Assembly (NCBI RefSeq): GCF_003865075.1
Contig: NZ_BHWB01000007.1
Span: forward strand, 62,001 to 126,000
DNA: 64,000 nt
Direction of reading: 5' to 3'
DNA from: Bacteroides faecalis
GTDB taxonomy: Bacteria; Bacteroidota; Bacteroidia; Bacteroidales; Bacteroidaceae
Shown here piece by piece: positions 45,641-56,185 of the stretch (positions within the stretch are counted from its first letter, which is position 1; the number at the start of each line of letters is the position of its first letter). Below the pieces are notes generated by a model. It was not told the DNA's origin. It ran no database searches and worked only from the letters and a program-made list of their open reading frames with translations. The translations under genes were made by a program, and so were the position numbers.

Positions 45641-45671
45641 TTTGTGGTTTACGTATCTTTTCGTATATTTG
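45641..45671 (+). promoter_or_regulatory. Consensus Bacteroides promoter
   Basis: TTTG at 45641-45644, 19 bp spacing, then TATATTTG at 45664-45671: an exact match to the Bacteroides housekeeping promoter. It lies 25 bp upstream of the secreted-protein gene. Confidence 0.85.
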
Positions 45672-45696
45672 CGGAAATAATCTAGAATCAATTAAT

Positions 45697-46857
45697 ATGA
45701 AACGCTTTTTTATTTTTGCAGTAGCGGCTTTACTAGCTGTTTCGAATACACTTTTCGTCTCAGCACAAAGCAAGATTACAGAGTTACAAAACTTACCTAC
45801 CACTATCAAATCAGGACCCTATAAGGCCGGTCACATACAAGGTATCGCGGTAGATGCCGAGAGAAAATATATCTATCTTTCGTATACCACTATGCTTATT
45901 AAGGCGGACCTTAACGGAAACGTAGTAGGATCGGTGAAAGGTCTTTTGGGACATCTTGGTTGTTTGGATTTTAATGCGAAAGATGGTCGTGTATATGGTT
46001 CACTGGAATATAAAGATGATGGCATTGGCAAGGGCATCTTGAAGATGGAGAAGAGTGCCCGTAAATTGGACAATGCCTTCTATATAGCTATCTTTGATGT
46101 GAAACGTATCACGCATATGGATATGGACGCCGAAAAGGATGGTATTATGACTACGGTTTATCTACCTACTGTATTAGACGACTATCTGGCTAAAGTTACT
46201 ACGAATGAGGGTGAGAAACAACATCGCTTTGGTTGTAGTGGCATAGATGGTGTGAGCTTCGGACCTCGCTTTGGAAAGAAGGATGGCAAGGAGTACCTCA
46301 CAGTAGCTTATGGTATTTATGGTGAAGTAGACCGTTCTGACAACGACTATCAAGTATTGTTGCAATATGATACGAGTAAGTGGCACAAATATGAGGCGCC
46401 ACTTTCACAGGAAAATATGCATACTAATGGTCCTGCTCAACCTGACAGAGAGTATTTTGTCATGACAGGTAATACCACTTATGGCGTGCAAAACTTGGAG
46501 TACGACCCTCATACTAGTAACTGGTTTATGTGTGTATACAGTGGTAAGAAGAAGCATTTTCCAAACTATTCTCTTTACGCTATAGATGGTGCGGAACGTC
46601 CAGTGAAGCAGCCTCTCAAAGGTATACCTTATCTCAAGAAAGGTTTTGTTGTACCTCTCAAAGCAGAAGGATTGAAGGATGAATCAACAGGTATCCGAGG
46701 CTGGAACTTTACTATCGGATCGACGGGAATCTGCTCATTGGGAGAAGGTTACTTCTACATTTCTCAGAATTATCGTTCTGCAGAAGGACAGGGGAGTAAT
46801 ATACGCCTCTACCGTTATACAGGTGAGGCGCAAAATCCGTTTGAATTGGTAAAATAG
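45697..46857 (+). CDS. Secreted protein of unknown function, beta-propeller-like
   Basis: A 386-residue protein with a cleavable signal peptide (residues 1-24, ending VSAQS). The body has recurring strand patterns of a propeller: GHIQGIAVDAERKYIYLSYTTMLIKADLNGNVVGSV, LGCLDFNAKDGRVYGSLEY, VQNLEYDPHTSNWFMCVYSGKK, and a C-terminal ICSLGEGYFYISQNY. No catalytic motif is recognised. It has its own consensus promoter and converges with the RND efflux operon. Confidence 0.78.
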   Translation: MKRFFIFAVAALLAVSNTLFVSAQSKITELQNLPTTIKSGPYKAGHIQGIAVDAERKYIYLSYTTMLIKADLNGNVVGSVKGLLGHLGCLDFNAKDGRVYGSLEYKDDGIGKGILKMEKSARKLDNAFYIAIFDVKRITHMDMDAEKDGIMTTVYLPTVLDDYLAKVTTNEGEKQHRFGCSGIDGVSFGPRFGKKDGKEYLTVAYGIYGEVDRSDNDYQVLLQYDTSKWHKYEAPLSQENMHTNGPAQPDREYFVMTGNTTYGVQNLEYDPHTSNWFMCVYSGKKKHFPNYSLYAIDGAERPVKQPLKGIPYLKKGFVVPLKAEGLKDESTGIRGWNFTIGSTGICSLGEGYFYISQNYRSAEGQGSNIRLYRYTGEAQNPFELVK

Positions 46858-46863
46858 TAAAAC

Positions 46864-48219
46864 TTAATTTCCTGATTCAAGATAGTGCATAACCTTACCA
46901 CTGATCTGCAATAATGAAATCTCGCAAAGTTTAGTGTTGTATTCAGCCGTAAGGATGCGTTCCTCTGCATCCAGTAAGCTCTTTTGTGCTTCACGAACTT
47001 CGAAACCGGAAATGTCTCCTTGTATATAACGTTCCATAGCAATCTCATGATTGTCTTTAGCGGTTATAACATTTTGTCGTTCCAGGTTTAATAATTGAAG
47101 ATTATTGCGATAGGCTTGCCATAGGTTGCTAAGATCCGAGCGAAGTGCCAGTTCAAGTTCCTGGCGCTCCAGACGGCTGTTCTTAATGGCAAGACTTGCA
47201 TTCCGTTTTTCACGACGTCGATTACCGTCAAATATATTGAAGCCGATAGTGACTCCTGCATTAAAGCCTAAATCACCTCTTCTGGTATTTGCATTGATGT
47301 CATATTTATTGAAAGTATATCCATATCCGGTATTTAATTTAAGATATGGATAATTGCGTGAATTTATCTTTTTATAATCTAATTGAGAGAGAGTCGTATT
47401 TTGATCAGCTCTCAGTAAAGAGGCATTAATAGTCAATGTCGATTTCCATAATTCTTCGAATTGCAGACTGCTGTCTATATTGATCGTGGAATCTTTGATT
47501 ACAATAAACTGATCTACATTCTTATTAGCCATTAACTCATTTAATTGGATACAGGAAGAACGAAGTAACTCCTGTTGCTTTATATATTGTGCGCTGTCTG
47601 CATTAAAGTCCACCTTTGCCTGTTGATAATCCAAACCGGAAAACTTGCCGACAAGATGACTTATTTCTGCAATACGCAGGCGCTCTTTAGATAGTGACAT
47701 GGCATATCGGAAATTTTCCAGACGAATCTTCTGTTGGATAAAATTGTAATATTCGGATGTCAGAGTAGCTATAAAATCTTCGATGGCAATCCGAGTGTTG
47801 GTTTCACCTTGGCGTTCCAATATTTTTAATTGTTGATAGGTGGTACTGATGTTGAATCCGTCAAAGATAGTCCAATTCAGGTTAAGTCCTACATTAACAG
47901 TCTGATCGTACACACCGTTGTTGCTGGTAATCTCTCCGGTTGCTCGTGATTTCGTTTCAATATTATCCAGATTACCTTTATATCCGGCTGAAAAGTCCAG
48001 TGTCGGCAAGTATCCGGCATTTCCTAATGTTGCATTATTCTTGCTGATTTGTTCTTCATTGTGGATAATACTCAGCGAATAATTATTTTGTAATCCCTCT
48101 TCCAAGCAGTCTTTTAATGTGCGAACCTGTGACTGAGCCTTTGCATAAGAAGCCGGCATAAAGACACAGGCTGTAATGATATATATAATGCGTTTCATGC
48201 AAATTACTTTTAGATTCAT
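46864..48219 (-). CDS. TolC family outer-membrane efflux protein
   Basis: A 451-residue outer-membrane channel with the duplicated helical/strand layout of TolC: N-terminal LKDCLEEGLQNNYSLSIIHNEEQISKNN and the internal LGFNAGVTIGFNIFDGNRRREKRNA. The start overlaps the pump stop as ATGA (48216-48219); the alternative ATG at 48198 lies directly before the signal peptide (MKRIIYIITACVF). It is the third gene of the adaptor-pump-channel operon. Confidence 0.92.
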   Translation of the reverse strand: MNLKVICMKRIIYIITACVFMPASYAKAQSQVRTLKDCLEEGLQNNYSLSIIHNEEQISKNNATLGNAGYLPTLDFSAGYKGNLDNIETKSRATGEITSNNGVYDQTVNVGLNLNWTIFDGFNISTTYQQLKILERQGETNTRIAIEDFIATLTSEYYNFIQQKIRLENFRYAMSLSKERLRIAEISHLVGKFSGLDYQQAKVDFNADSAQYIKQQELLRSSCIQLNELMANKNVDQFIVIKDSTINIDSSLQFEELWKSTLTINASLLRADQNTTLSQLDYKKINSRNYPYLKLNTGYGYTFNKYDINANTRRGDLGFNAGVTIGFNIFDGNRRREKRNASLAIKNSRLERQELELALRSDLSNLWQAYRNNLQLLNLERQNVITAKDNHEIAMERYIQGDISGFEVREAQKSLLDAEERILTAEYNTKLCEISLLQISGKVMHYLESGN

Positions 48220-51200
48220 TCTTTTAATGTTTTTATTCGGTTAGTTGAAATGTAACTATAAATAGCAGGAACAATATACATCGTAAGCACGGTAGAAACC
48301 ACCATACCACCAACTACTGCAGTACCCATGGCAATACGCTGATTACAACCTTCACCAGTGGCAAATGCCAATGGAATTAGTCCCAATACTGTAGAAGTAC
48401 TTGTCATCAAAATCGGACGAAGACGTTGTAAGGCTGCGTCTTTAATAGCTGATATCTTGTCAATTCCGGTTTCCTGCTTTTGATTGGCAAATTCTACAAT
48501 TAAGATACCGTTCTTTGCTACCAGACCAATTAACATGATAATGCCGATCTGGCTGAAAATATTCATCGTGATTCCACTAAAGTGCATAAATACTAAAGCC
48601 CCGGCAATAGCCAAAGGTACTGTCAGCATGATTACCAATGGGTCTTTGAAACTTTCAAATTGAGCAGCCAGAATCAAATAAATCAGCAGGATAGCCAAAA
48701 TGAAAGCAAACATAAGGCTGGAAGAACTTTCACGATACTCTTTGGAGTCACCGGCCAGTGCTGTACGGAAAGAATCATCCAACGTCTCTTTCGCAATCTT
48801 ATCCATCTCTTCCAATCCCTGGCCAATGGTCTTTCCATCAGCAAGTCCGGCGGATATAGTGGCAGATACAAAACGATTGTAGCGGTATAACTTCGGCGGA
48901 GCGATACCATTGACTAACTCTATCAAGTTATCTAATTGTATCATTTCTCCATTATTGCTTCGGATATAAATCGCTTTCAAATCGGACGGCTTATTACGTT
49001 GCTGACGATTAATTTCGCCAAGAATCTCATATTGCTTTCCGTTCATGTAGAAATATCCCATTCGCTGACCACTCAAACCGTATTGTAATGTTTGCGCTAT
49101 ATTTTTAGTACTTACACCCATAACGCTCGCTTTATCACGGTTTATCTGAATACGTGCTTCCGGTTTACTGAACTTCAAGTCCACATCCGCCATCTGAAAG
49201 ATCGGATTCTCATATACCTTAGCCATAAATTTAGGCAGAACTTCCTCCAATTTCTCCAGATTTGTTGCTTGTAGCACATATTGAACAGGCATGCTTCCTC
49301 GTCTTCCCCCAAAAGAAGACTGCTGTTGCACGAACGAACGTGCCATTGTTTTACTTTGTACGGCTTTAGATATCTTCTCGGCAACTTCCATCTGGGTATA
49401 GTTACGGTCTTGCATATCTTTCAAGGTAATGCGGACATTTCCACTACCACTCGATACCCGGGCTGTAATCGCTTCTGCATCCGGCAGAATAGAATCCACA
49501 AGTTGGTTGATATCTTCCGTATAATCGCGGATATATTCATAAGTGATACCTTCAGCACCACGTGTATTGATTGTGATTTGTGACCGGTCTTCTAATGGTG
49601 CCATTTCTGCTGGAATTGTGTTCCATAAATATCCAATTACACAAATCGTGATGAGGGTGAAAGGAATAGCAATCCAGCGTTTGCTTAGGAAAGCTGCCAG
49701 TGAGCGACTATACGCATTGTTCATCCCATTAAAGAATGGTTCGGTCTTACGATAAAACCAATTCTTCTGATCTCTTTTTACGAGTAGTTTGGTTGCCAGC
49801 ATTGGAGTAAAAGTCAATGCAGCAAATGATGAGATGATTACCGAACCGGAGATTACAATACTAAATTCTCGGAATAATCGTCCGGTAGTACCTTCCATGA
49901 AAACAATTGGGAAAAACACAGCTACTAACGTAATAGTAGTTGAAATGACGGCAAAGAAGATTTCCTTAGCTCCCTCGATACCTGCCTCTTTCGGACTCAT
50001 CCCACGTTCAATACGTATGTAAATATTTTCCGTCATGACGATTGCATCGTCTACCACAAGTCCTACAGAGAGTACAATGGCTAGCATGGAAAGTACATTG
50101 ATGGAGAATCCAGCCAAATACATTACAAAGAATGCACCGATCAGTGATACTGGAATCACAATACAAGGTACCAATGTTACACGCCAGTCGCGTAAAAAAA
50201 GGAAAATAATGATAATAACTAATATGAATGCCTCATATACCGTTGACTTAACCTCATTGATAGAGGCACGAATAAATTGAGTATTATCGAACCCATAATT
50301 GTAATGTACATCCTCCGGCAAATCTTTCTTCATCTGCTCCATACGCTGATAGACAGCATCGGCAATTTCGATATGGTTAGCACCAGGTTGTGGAATTACT
50401 ACAACTCCCACCATCGGTACTCCATTCATTTTCATGTAGCTTTTGATATCTGCCGGACCTAGTTCCGCCCGCCCTATATCACTGAAACGGACAATCTGAT
50501 TGTTAGATTCCTTAATGATCAAATTATTGAACTCTTCTGCTGTGTGCATCAGTCCTAATGTACGAATCGTCAATTCTGTAGTGTTTCCCTCGATACTACC
50601 GGAAGGAAGTTCTACGTTTTCATTATCTACCGCATTTTTTATGTCAATAGGTGTAATGCCATAGCCTGCCATTTTTGTTGGATCCAGCCAAAGACGCATT
50701 GAATAACGTTTCTCCCCCCAAATAGACACACTACTTACATCAGAAATGGTTTGTAATTGTTCTTTTACAGTCAAATCAGCAATTTCACTTAACTCAAGTA
50801 GTGAACGTTTATCGCTTTGAAGTGCTACCATTAAGATAGGCATGGCATCTGCATCAGCTTTTGAAACTGTAGGCGGGTCACAGTCACGAGGAAGATAACG
50901 TTGGGCACGAGACACTTTGTCGCGAACATCATTCGCTGCTGTTTCAAGATCTACCGATAATTCAAACTCCACTGTAATGCGGGATTGTCCTTGCTGACTG
51001 ACACTGGATAGAGAACGAATTCCCGGAATACCGTTAATGTTTTGTTCCAATGGTTCGGTAATTTGATTTTCGATTACATCAGCATTAGCACCGGGATAGG
51101 AACAACTGACTGAAATAATTGGATTATCTACCGATGGATATTCACGAACACCCAAGTAGTTGTATCCGATGAATCCAAAAAGAAGAATAATGATAGTGAG

Positions 51201-51248
51201 TACCGTGGCTAATACCGGACGGCGTATACTTAATTCAGATATATTCAT
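48216..51248 (-). CDS. RND efflux pump (AcrB/HAE1 type)
   Basis: A 1010-residue inner-membrane proton-driven pump. The N-terminus LSIRRPVLATVLTIIILLFGFIGYNYLGVREYP is classic RND. The TM4 proton-relay segment appears as LVVDDAIVMTENI with the two Asp residues, and the second half ends with the family pattern GLVAKNGILIVEFANQ and GMVVSTVLTMYIVPAIYS. It forms a tripartite complex with the upstream adaptor and downstream TolC protein. The substrate is unknown. Confidence 0.95.
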   Translation of the reverse strand: MNISELSIRRPVLATVLTIIILLFGFIGYNYLGVREYPSVDNPIISVSCSYPGANADVIENQITEPLEQNINGIPGIRSLSSVSQQGQSRITVEFELSVDLETAANDVRDKVSRAQRYLPRDCDPPTVSKADADAMPILMVALQSDKRSLLELSEIADLTVKEQLQTISDVSSVSIWGEKRYSMRLWLDPTKMAGYGITPIDIKNAVDNENVELPSGSIEGNTTELTIRTLGLMHTAEEFNNLIIKESNNQIVRFSDIGRAELGPADIKSYMKMNGVPMVGVVVIPQPGANHIEIADAVYQRMEQMKKDLPEDVHYNYGFDNTQFIRASINEVKSTVYEAFILVIIIIFLFLRDWRVTLVPCIVIPVSLIGAFFVMYLAGFSINVLSMLAIVLSVGLVVDDAIVMTENIYIRIERGMSPKEAGIEGAKEIFFAVISTTITLVAVFFPIVFMEGTTGRLFREFSIVISGSVIISSFAALTFTPMLATKLLVKRDQKNWFYRKTEPFFNGMNNAYSRSLAAFLSKRWIAIPFTLITICVIGYLWNTIPAEMAPLEDRSQITINTRGAEGITYEYIRDYTEDINQLVDSILPDAEAITARVSSGSGNVRITLKDMQDRNYTQMEVAEKISKAVQSKTMARSFVQQQSSFGGRRGSMPVQYVLQATNLEKLEEVLPKFMAKVYENPIFQMADVDLKFSKPEARIQINRDKASVMGVSTKNIAQTLQYGLSGQRMGYFYMNGKQYEILGEINRQQRNKPSDLKAIYIRSNNGEMIQLDNLIELVNGIAPPKLYRYNRFVSATISAGLADGKTIGQGLEEMDKIAKETLDDSFRTALAGDSKEYRESSSSLMFAFILAILLIYLILAAQFESFKDPLVIMLTVPLAIAGALVFMHFSGITMNIFSQIGIIMLIGLVAKNGILIVEFANQKQETGIDKISAIKDAALQRLRPILMTSTSTVLGLIPLAFATGEGCNQRIAMGTAVVGGMVVSTVLTMYIVPAIYSYISTNRIKTLKE

Positions 51249-51260
51249 ACTGGGAAGATT

Positions 51261-52346
51261 TTAGTCAATGTTATCCAAAGTGACGGGCAAGCCCAGACGA
51301 AGTTGCAAGATTCCAGAAGTAATGATGGTGTCTCCAACTTGTAATCCCCGGATGATTTGTACTTCGGATTCATTACGGATTCCTGTCGTTACTTCCACTG
51401 GTTCAACTTTGCCGGATTTATATAAGAACACTTTATCCTTACCCATTTCCGGTTGGATGGCTTCTGTCGGGATAGCAATGGCATTAGGTATTTCTTCTTT
51501 TTTTAATAAGATGTTAGCATAACGACCGGGAAGTAATGCGCGATTAGTGTTCGGATAAAGTGCACGTGCGGTAAACTGATGCAGATCAGGATCAATGGCA
51601 GATTCCACAGCATAAACTTGTGCATTGAATGCATCGAGCTTTCCTTCAACTTTAAAACTAAGATTGGTGCCTTTTTTAATTTGCGTAGCGTAACGTTCCG
51701 GTACGGAAAATTCAACTTTTAGTGGAGCTATTTTAGTTAGCTTAGCAACCACTGTGGTTGGCGAAGCGTATGATCCGACACTGATTTGTCGAAGACCAAT
51801 TATTCCGTCGAAAGGGGCATGCAGTTCTGTTAATGCAATGTTTGCTTTCACTATTTCTATATCTGCATTGAGGGTGGCTAAGTCTGTTTTTACTTGTTCA
51901 TAAGCCTCTTTACTGACAGCATCCCGCTTTAATAAGGCATCTTGGCGAAACACACGATCTTCTGCCAATTTTAATTGAGCAAGTAATCTTTGTAATTGTG
52001 CTTGCAATGGACGATCATTAACTTTAGCAAGAAGCTGTCCTTTTTTTACTGCAGTTCCTTCTTCAAAGTTTATTTCAATTACTTTTCCAGATGTTTCAAA
52101 AGATAAATCTACCTCTTCGTCAGGCTTGAGTAAACCAATAGTTGGAAATCCGTCAGTTAATAGTTGTGGTTTTATGACCTTAGCATTAACATTCAGAATT
52201 TTCTTTCCATTCTTTTTGTTATTGTTCAGTACTTTGTCGGCAGCAGCCAGTTCGTCGTTTGTTTTCGGTAATTGGGAGTAAATTCCTCCACCGATGATTC
52301 CGGCACTTACTAAGATAATGATGCCCCATTTTGTCTTTTTATTCAT
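51261..52346 (-). CDS. RND efflux periplasmic adaptor (membrane fusion protein)
   Basis: A 361-residue adaptor: one N-terminal membrane anchor (WGIIILVSAGIIGGGIYSQL), a biotinyl-lipoyl half (VDLSFETSGKVIEINFEEGTAVKKGQLLAKVND), an alpha-hairpin (90-150), the second lipoyl half (LHAPFDGIIGLRQISVGSYA), a beta barrel and a C-terminal membrane-proximal domain. First gene of the operon; the pump starts 12 bp later. Confidence 0.94.
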   Translation of the reverse strand: MNKKTKWGIIILVSAGIIGGGIYSQLPKTNDELAAADKVLNNNKKNGKKILNVNAKVIKPQLLTDGFPTIGLLKPDEEVDLSFETSGKVIEINFEEGTAVKKGQLLAKVNDRPLQAQLQRLLAQLKLAEDRVFRQDALLKRDAVSKEAYEQVKTDLATLNADIEIVKANIALTELHAPFDGIIGLRQISVGSYASPTTVVAKLTKIAPLKVEFSVPERYATQIKKGTNLSFKVEGKLDAFNAQVYAVESAIDPDLHQFTARALYPNTNRALLPGRYANILLKKEEIPNAIAIPTEAIQPEMGKDKVFLYKSGKVEPVEVTTGIRNESEVQIIRGLQVGDTIITSGILQLRLGLPVTLDNID

Positions 52347-52897
52347 GGTTTAGTATCGTAATAGATATGTTTTTATTCTTTTCAATTAGACAAGAACAGG
52401 TACCAAAGGTTTAATGGGGAAGGAAGATATAATTTAGTTAAGTAATTTAAGAAAAAGACGAAATATGTTTAAAGGATAGCATCTCTCTTTTTGTTCATTA
52501 TGAGTTTACCTTTTTTATTAAATTTACTAAAAAAGACAAATTCAAACTTAAGAATTAATAAAAGTTAAAGCTTTAGATGCGGCTTTTTGACTTTTAGAAA
52601 TTAAATATTTGGAGAATTAGGCTTATTTGATGTGTATTCTGGTAAATATTGCCTGTTTATTAAATATATTGCTGACTATATGTTACTTATTAAGTTTCTG
52701 AAAAAAAAGTGCATATAAAACTAAAACCTGAAAAATTTGCGTATAATTATAAAGGTTTATAATTTCGCAGAGTTTTTAGGAATTTATAAACGAGAACGAC
52801 ACAAAGTTAAAATACACATTCTTTATTTATAATAGCCTAATATATTCAATTTTGAGTTTAATGTATTTATAAGATATTTAACTTATCAACAAGTGTT
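52347..52897. other. Divergent intergenic region with a candidate promoter
   Basis: 551 bp of AT-rich DNA between the efflux operon and the ABC cluster. TTTG at 52736-52739 and TAATTTCG at 52760-52767 (20-bp spacing, one mismatch to the -7 consensus) could drive the ABC-Sus cluster with a leader of roughly 125 bases. No ORF, and no convincing promoter for the efflux operon, was seen. Confidence 0.5.
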
Positions 52898-53836
52898 ATG
52901 AATGAATCTATTGTGAGGGTAGAGCATCTTTCACATCGTTACAGTGTGCAATGGGCTATTCGGGACATTAATCTTGAAATCAAGAAAAAAGGTGTTTTCG
53001 GTCTGTTGGGCTCCAATGGTGCGGGGAAGTCGACTACTATGAACATCATGTGTGGAGTATTGAATCAGACAGAGGGTGAAGTCTTTATAAACGGCGTCAG
53101 CTTGAGAGAAAATCCGGTAGAAGCTAAGAAATACATCGGTTTCCTTCCTCAAAAACCGCCTTTGTATTCTGATTTTACGGTAGACGAATATTTGGTTTAT
53201 TGTGCGCAACTTCGCCGAATGGAACCAAAAAGTATCAGAACCGCTGTAGACTTTGCGAAAGAAAAGTGTGGTATCATGCACTTTAGTAAACGTCTTATTA
53301 GTAATTTGTCTGGAGGATATCAACAGCGTGTAGGTATAGCTCAGGCAATTGTACACAATCCGTTGTTTGTCGTATTGGATGAGCCGACTAACGGACTTGA
53401 TCCGAATCAGATTGTAGAAATTCGCAATTTGATTAAGGAAATTGCCGTTGATCGTGCCGTCATGTTGTCCACTCATATTCTTTCTGAAGTACAAGCTTCA
53501 TGTGATGAGATTAAAATGATTGAACATGGAAATGTTGTGTTTTCAGGTACGATTCGTGATTTCAACAACTATATGGCTCCCAGTACTTTTGTTGCTATTC
53601 TTGAGAATCCTCCTTTGGCAGATGAATTAGAGAAAATCGAAGGTATTCTCAAAGTAGAGAAACTGACAACAACTCGTTTCCGTTTCCATTTTGACGGAAA
53701 CGATCATTCCATGACCAAACGCATCACAGAAATGGCTGTGGAAAAAGGATGGCGTCCCAGTGAAATAATCCTAGAACGGGATTCTTTGGATACAGTTTTT
53801 GCACAATTGTCTGGAAAAGGAATCAAAATTGATTAA
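52898..53836 (+). CDS. GldA-like ABC transporter ATPase, copy 1
   Basis: A 312-residue ATPase with Walker A GSNGAGKST, Q-loop FLPQKPP, signature LSGGYQQRVGIAQ, Walker B LFVVLDEPTNGLDP, and switch His in LSTHI. The C-terminal extension (from about 220) resembles the GldA/NosF group. It is followed 21 bp later by its cognate permease. It is a close paralogue of the ATPase at 56.2 kb, with long identical stretches. Confidence 0.93.
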   Translation: MNESIVRVEHLSHRYSVQWAIRDINLEIKKKGVFGLLGSNGAGKSTTMNIMCGVLNQTEGEVFINGVSLRENPVEAKKYIGFLPQKPPLYSDFTVDEYLVYCAQLRRMEPKSIRTAVDFAKEKCGIMHFSKRLISNLSGGYQQRVGIAQAIVHNPLFVVLDEPTNGLDPNQIVEIRNLIKEIAVDRAVMLSTHILSEVQASCDEIKMIEHGNVVFSGTIRDFNNYMAPSTFVAILENPPLADELEKIEGILKVEKLTTTRFRFHFDGNDHSMTKRITEMAVEKGWRPSEIILERDSLDTVFAQLSGKGIKID

Positions 53837-53857
53837 TCATATAATTCAAACATTTAC

Positions 53858-56152
53858 ATGAAAACTACATATCGAGTAGCTATTGCCGAATTACGTTCGT
53901 TGTTTTGTTCTCCGGTGGCATGGCTCATTTTAGTTATTTTTGCTGTACAGGTAGGTGTGGCATTTGGAAATGCCTTTGACCGTCAGGTATTGGGGCAAGC
54001 ATTGGGAAGCGGACTTTGGGATGTGACGGCAAACCTCTTTACCGGTTGGTTAGGTATTTTCCCCGGATTCCTGCGTAATCTTTATTTGTATATTCCTTTA
54101 TTGACTATGGGATTGATGAGTCGCGAATATAGCAGTGGTTCTATCAAACTGCTTTTCTCCTCTCCGGTCACGGATAGTCAAATTATATTTGGAAAGTATG
54201 TATCTGTACTTATTTATAACTTGGTGCTGATCCTTCCATTATTTCTGATCGCTCTTTTTTGTAGTATCTTTATTAAAGAAGCTGATCTCGGATTGCTGTT
54301 TACAGGTATTTTAGGAATTTACTTATTGATTTGTGCCTATGGTGCAATTGGCTTGTTTATGTCCAGTATCACTTCTTATCAGGTAGTTGCAGCAATGGGT
54401 ACACTGGCTGTATTGGCTGCATTGAATTATATTGGAGATGTAGGACAGAACTATGCTTTTGTACGTGATATAACCTATTGGCTTTCTATTTCCGGACGTG
54501 CTGACCAATTTATTAACGGAATGATTTGTAGTGAAGATCTGCTTTATTTCTTCCTGATTATAGCGTTGTTCTTGACTCTTTCCATCTTAAAACTCCGTGC
54601 TGGACGTAGTAAAGTATCTCCCGCTAAAACTTGGGGAACCTACAGTGCTGTAGTTGTGGTTGCTTTGTTGATTGGTTATGTTTCGACTTTGCCTTCAATG
54701 AAGTTATATTATGATGCTACCGCTACCGAACGCAATACATTAACGCAAGTGAGCCGAGACATTATGAAACAAATGGATGGGAAGCTGAAAATTACCAGCT
54801 ATGTCAATTTGTTGGATGATAATTATGCTATTGGTTTACCGAGTCAATTGAAATATGATCGTGAAAGGTTTGAACGGTATATTCGTTTCAAACCGGATTT
54901 GGAGATGGATTACGTTTATTACTATGATGAAGCTAATTCACAATTGGATTTCCGTTTGGAAGGTTGTAATACGATTGAAGAGAGAGCAGAAAAAATGTCA
55001 AATATCCTCGATTTGGATCTTAAGATGTTCCTTACGCCAGACGAGATTAAAGAGAGAATCGATTTATCTGCAGAAGGTAACCGTTTCATACGTGTAGTGG
55101 AACGTGGTAATGGTCAGAAAAGTATCTTACGTTTATTTGATGATAACGAAAAACATCCGTCAGAAACAGAAATCTCTGCTGCTTTTAAACGTTTTGTCGT
55201 GAAATCACCGAAGGTTGTTTTCCTTGAAGGTCACGATATGCGTGATATCTATAAAGTGGGGGATCGTGATTATAATCGTGTTGCGAAACGTCAGACTTTC
55301 CGTCATTCATTACTTACGCAAGGTTTCGATGTTGAAACTTTGAATTTGGCAGAAAAAGAAATGCCGGAAGATGTGGATATCGTTGTGATTAGTGATGTGA
55401 AGACTCCATTCGATGAGGTTGAACAAGAACGCCTGCGTAAGTATGTAGATCGAGGAGGTAATCTTTTTATTTTAGGAGATGCCCGTCGGCAGGAAGTAAT
55501 GAATCCACTTTTAGAGCAGTTTGGAGTGACTTGTATGCCTGGAACATTGGTTGAAATCAAAGAAAATGATTCACCGTCCTTAATTATTGGTCAGATTACT
55601 AAAGATGCGGCTGAACATTTTAAACCCTATGCTCGTCCTTATGAATTTGGTTATACAGTGACAATGCCGGATGCAGTCGGTTTGTCTTTCGATCCTTCCA
55701 AAGGTTTTAGTGCCATTCCGGTTATTGTAACCGATTCATTGTCTTGGAATGAATTGCAAACAACTGATTTCTTGGATGGTACTCCTGAATATAATCCGGA
55801 AACAGGTGAAAAGCAGGGAGTGATACCTACTGTGCTTGCTTTGAGTCGTAAGCTAGGAGATAAAGAACAGCGTATTGTTGTTTCGGGGGATGCAGACTGT
55901 ATAAGTGATGGTGAAATGAGTAAAAGTCGTAATGGATATTCATCTACTAATTTTACAATTGTAACCGGAACTTTCAGATGGCTTTCTTATGATGAATATC
56001 CACTGGATACGGAACGTCCTCGTCCGTTGGATGATGAGGTGTATGTCGGTCGTGATGCACGTAAGTTGGTAAGATACGGGTGGTATGGTGTAATGCCAAT
56101 TATATTGGCTGCCATCGGCATTACTATTTTGGTCCGCAGAAAGAGAAGATAA
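53858..56152 (+). CDS. Fused ABC-2 permease and GldG-like protein, copy 1
   Basis: A 764-residue protein that fuses what are separate GldF and GldG proteins in gliding bacteria. Residues 1-255 are an ABC-2 permease with about six helices and the conserved MSREYSSGSIKLLFSSPVTDSQI segment. After a further helix near 265-285 comes a large extracytoplasmic GldG/ABC-auxiliary domain (to about 735), containing IVVISDVKTPFDEVEQERLRKYVDRGGNLFI, and a C-terminal helix with a basic tail (RRKRR). It works with the ATPases beside it. The substrate is unknown. Gut Bacteroides do not glide, so gliding is not implied. Confidence 0.9.
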   Translation: MKTTYRVAIAELRSLFCSPVAWLILVIFAVQVGVAFGNAFDRQVLGQALGSGLWDVTANLFTGWLGIFPGFLRNLYLYIPLLTMGLMSREYSSGSIKLLFSSPVTDSQIIFGKYVSVLIYNLVLILPLFLIALFCSIFIKEADLGLLFTGILGIYLLICAYGAIGLFMSSITSYQVVAAMGTLAVLAALNYIGDVGQNYAFVRDITYWLSISGRADQFINGMICSEDLLYFFLIIALFLTLSILKLRAGRSKVSPAKTWGTYSAVVVVALLIGYVSTLPSMKLYYDATATERNTLTQVSRDIMKQMDGKLKITSYVNLLDDNYAIGLPSQLKYDRERFERYIRFKPDLEMDYVYYYDEANSQLDFRLEGCNTIEERAEKMSNILDLDLKMFLTPDEIKERIDLSAEGNRFIRVVERGNGQKSILRLFDDNEKHPSETEISAAFKRFVVKSPKVVFLEGHDMRDIYKVGDRDYNRVAKRQTFRHSLLTQGFDVETLNLAEKEMPEDVDIVVISDVKTPFDEVEQERLRKYVDRGGNLFILGDARRQEVMNPLLEQFGVTCMPGTLVEIKENDSPSLIIGQITKDAAEHFKPYARPYEFGYTVTMPDAVGLSFDPSKGFSAIPVIVTDSLSWNELQTTDFLDGTPEYNPETGEKQGVIPTVLALSRKLGDKEQRIVVSGDADCISDGEMSKSRNGYSSTNFTIVTGTFRWLSYDEYPLDTERPRPLDDEVYVGRDARKLVRYGWYGVMPIILAAIGITILVRRKRR

Positions 56153-56185
56153 TAGAATGTGTATCCTATAAAATACGAATGTATC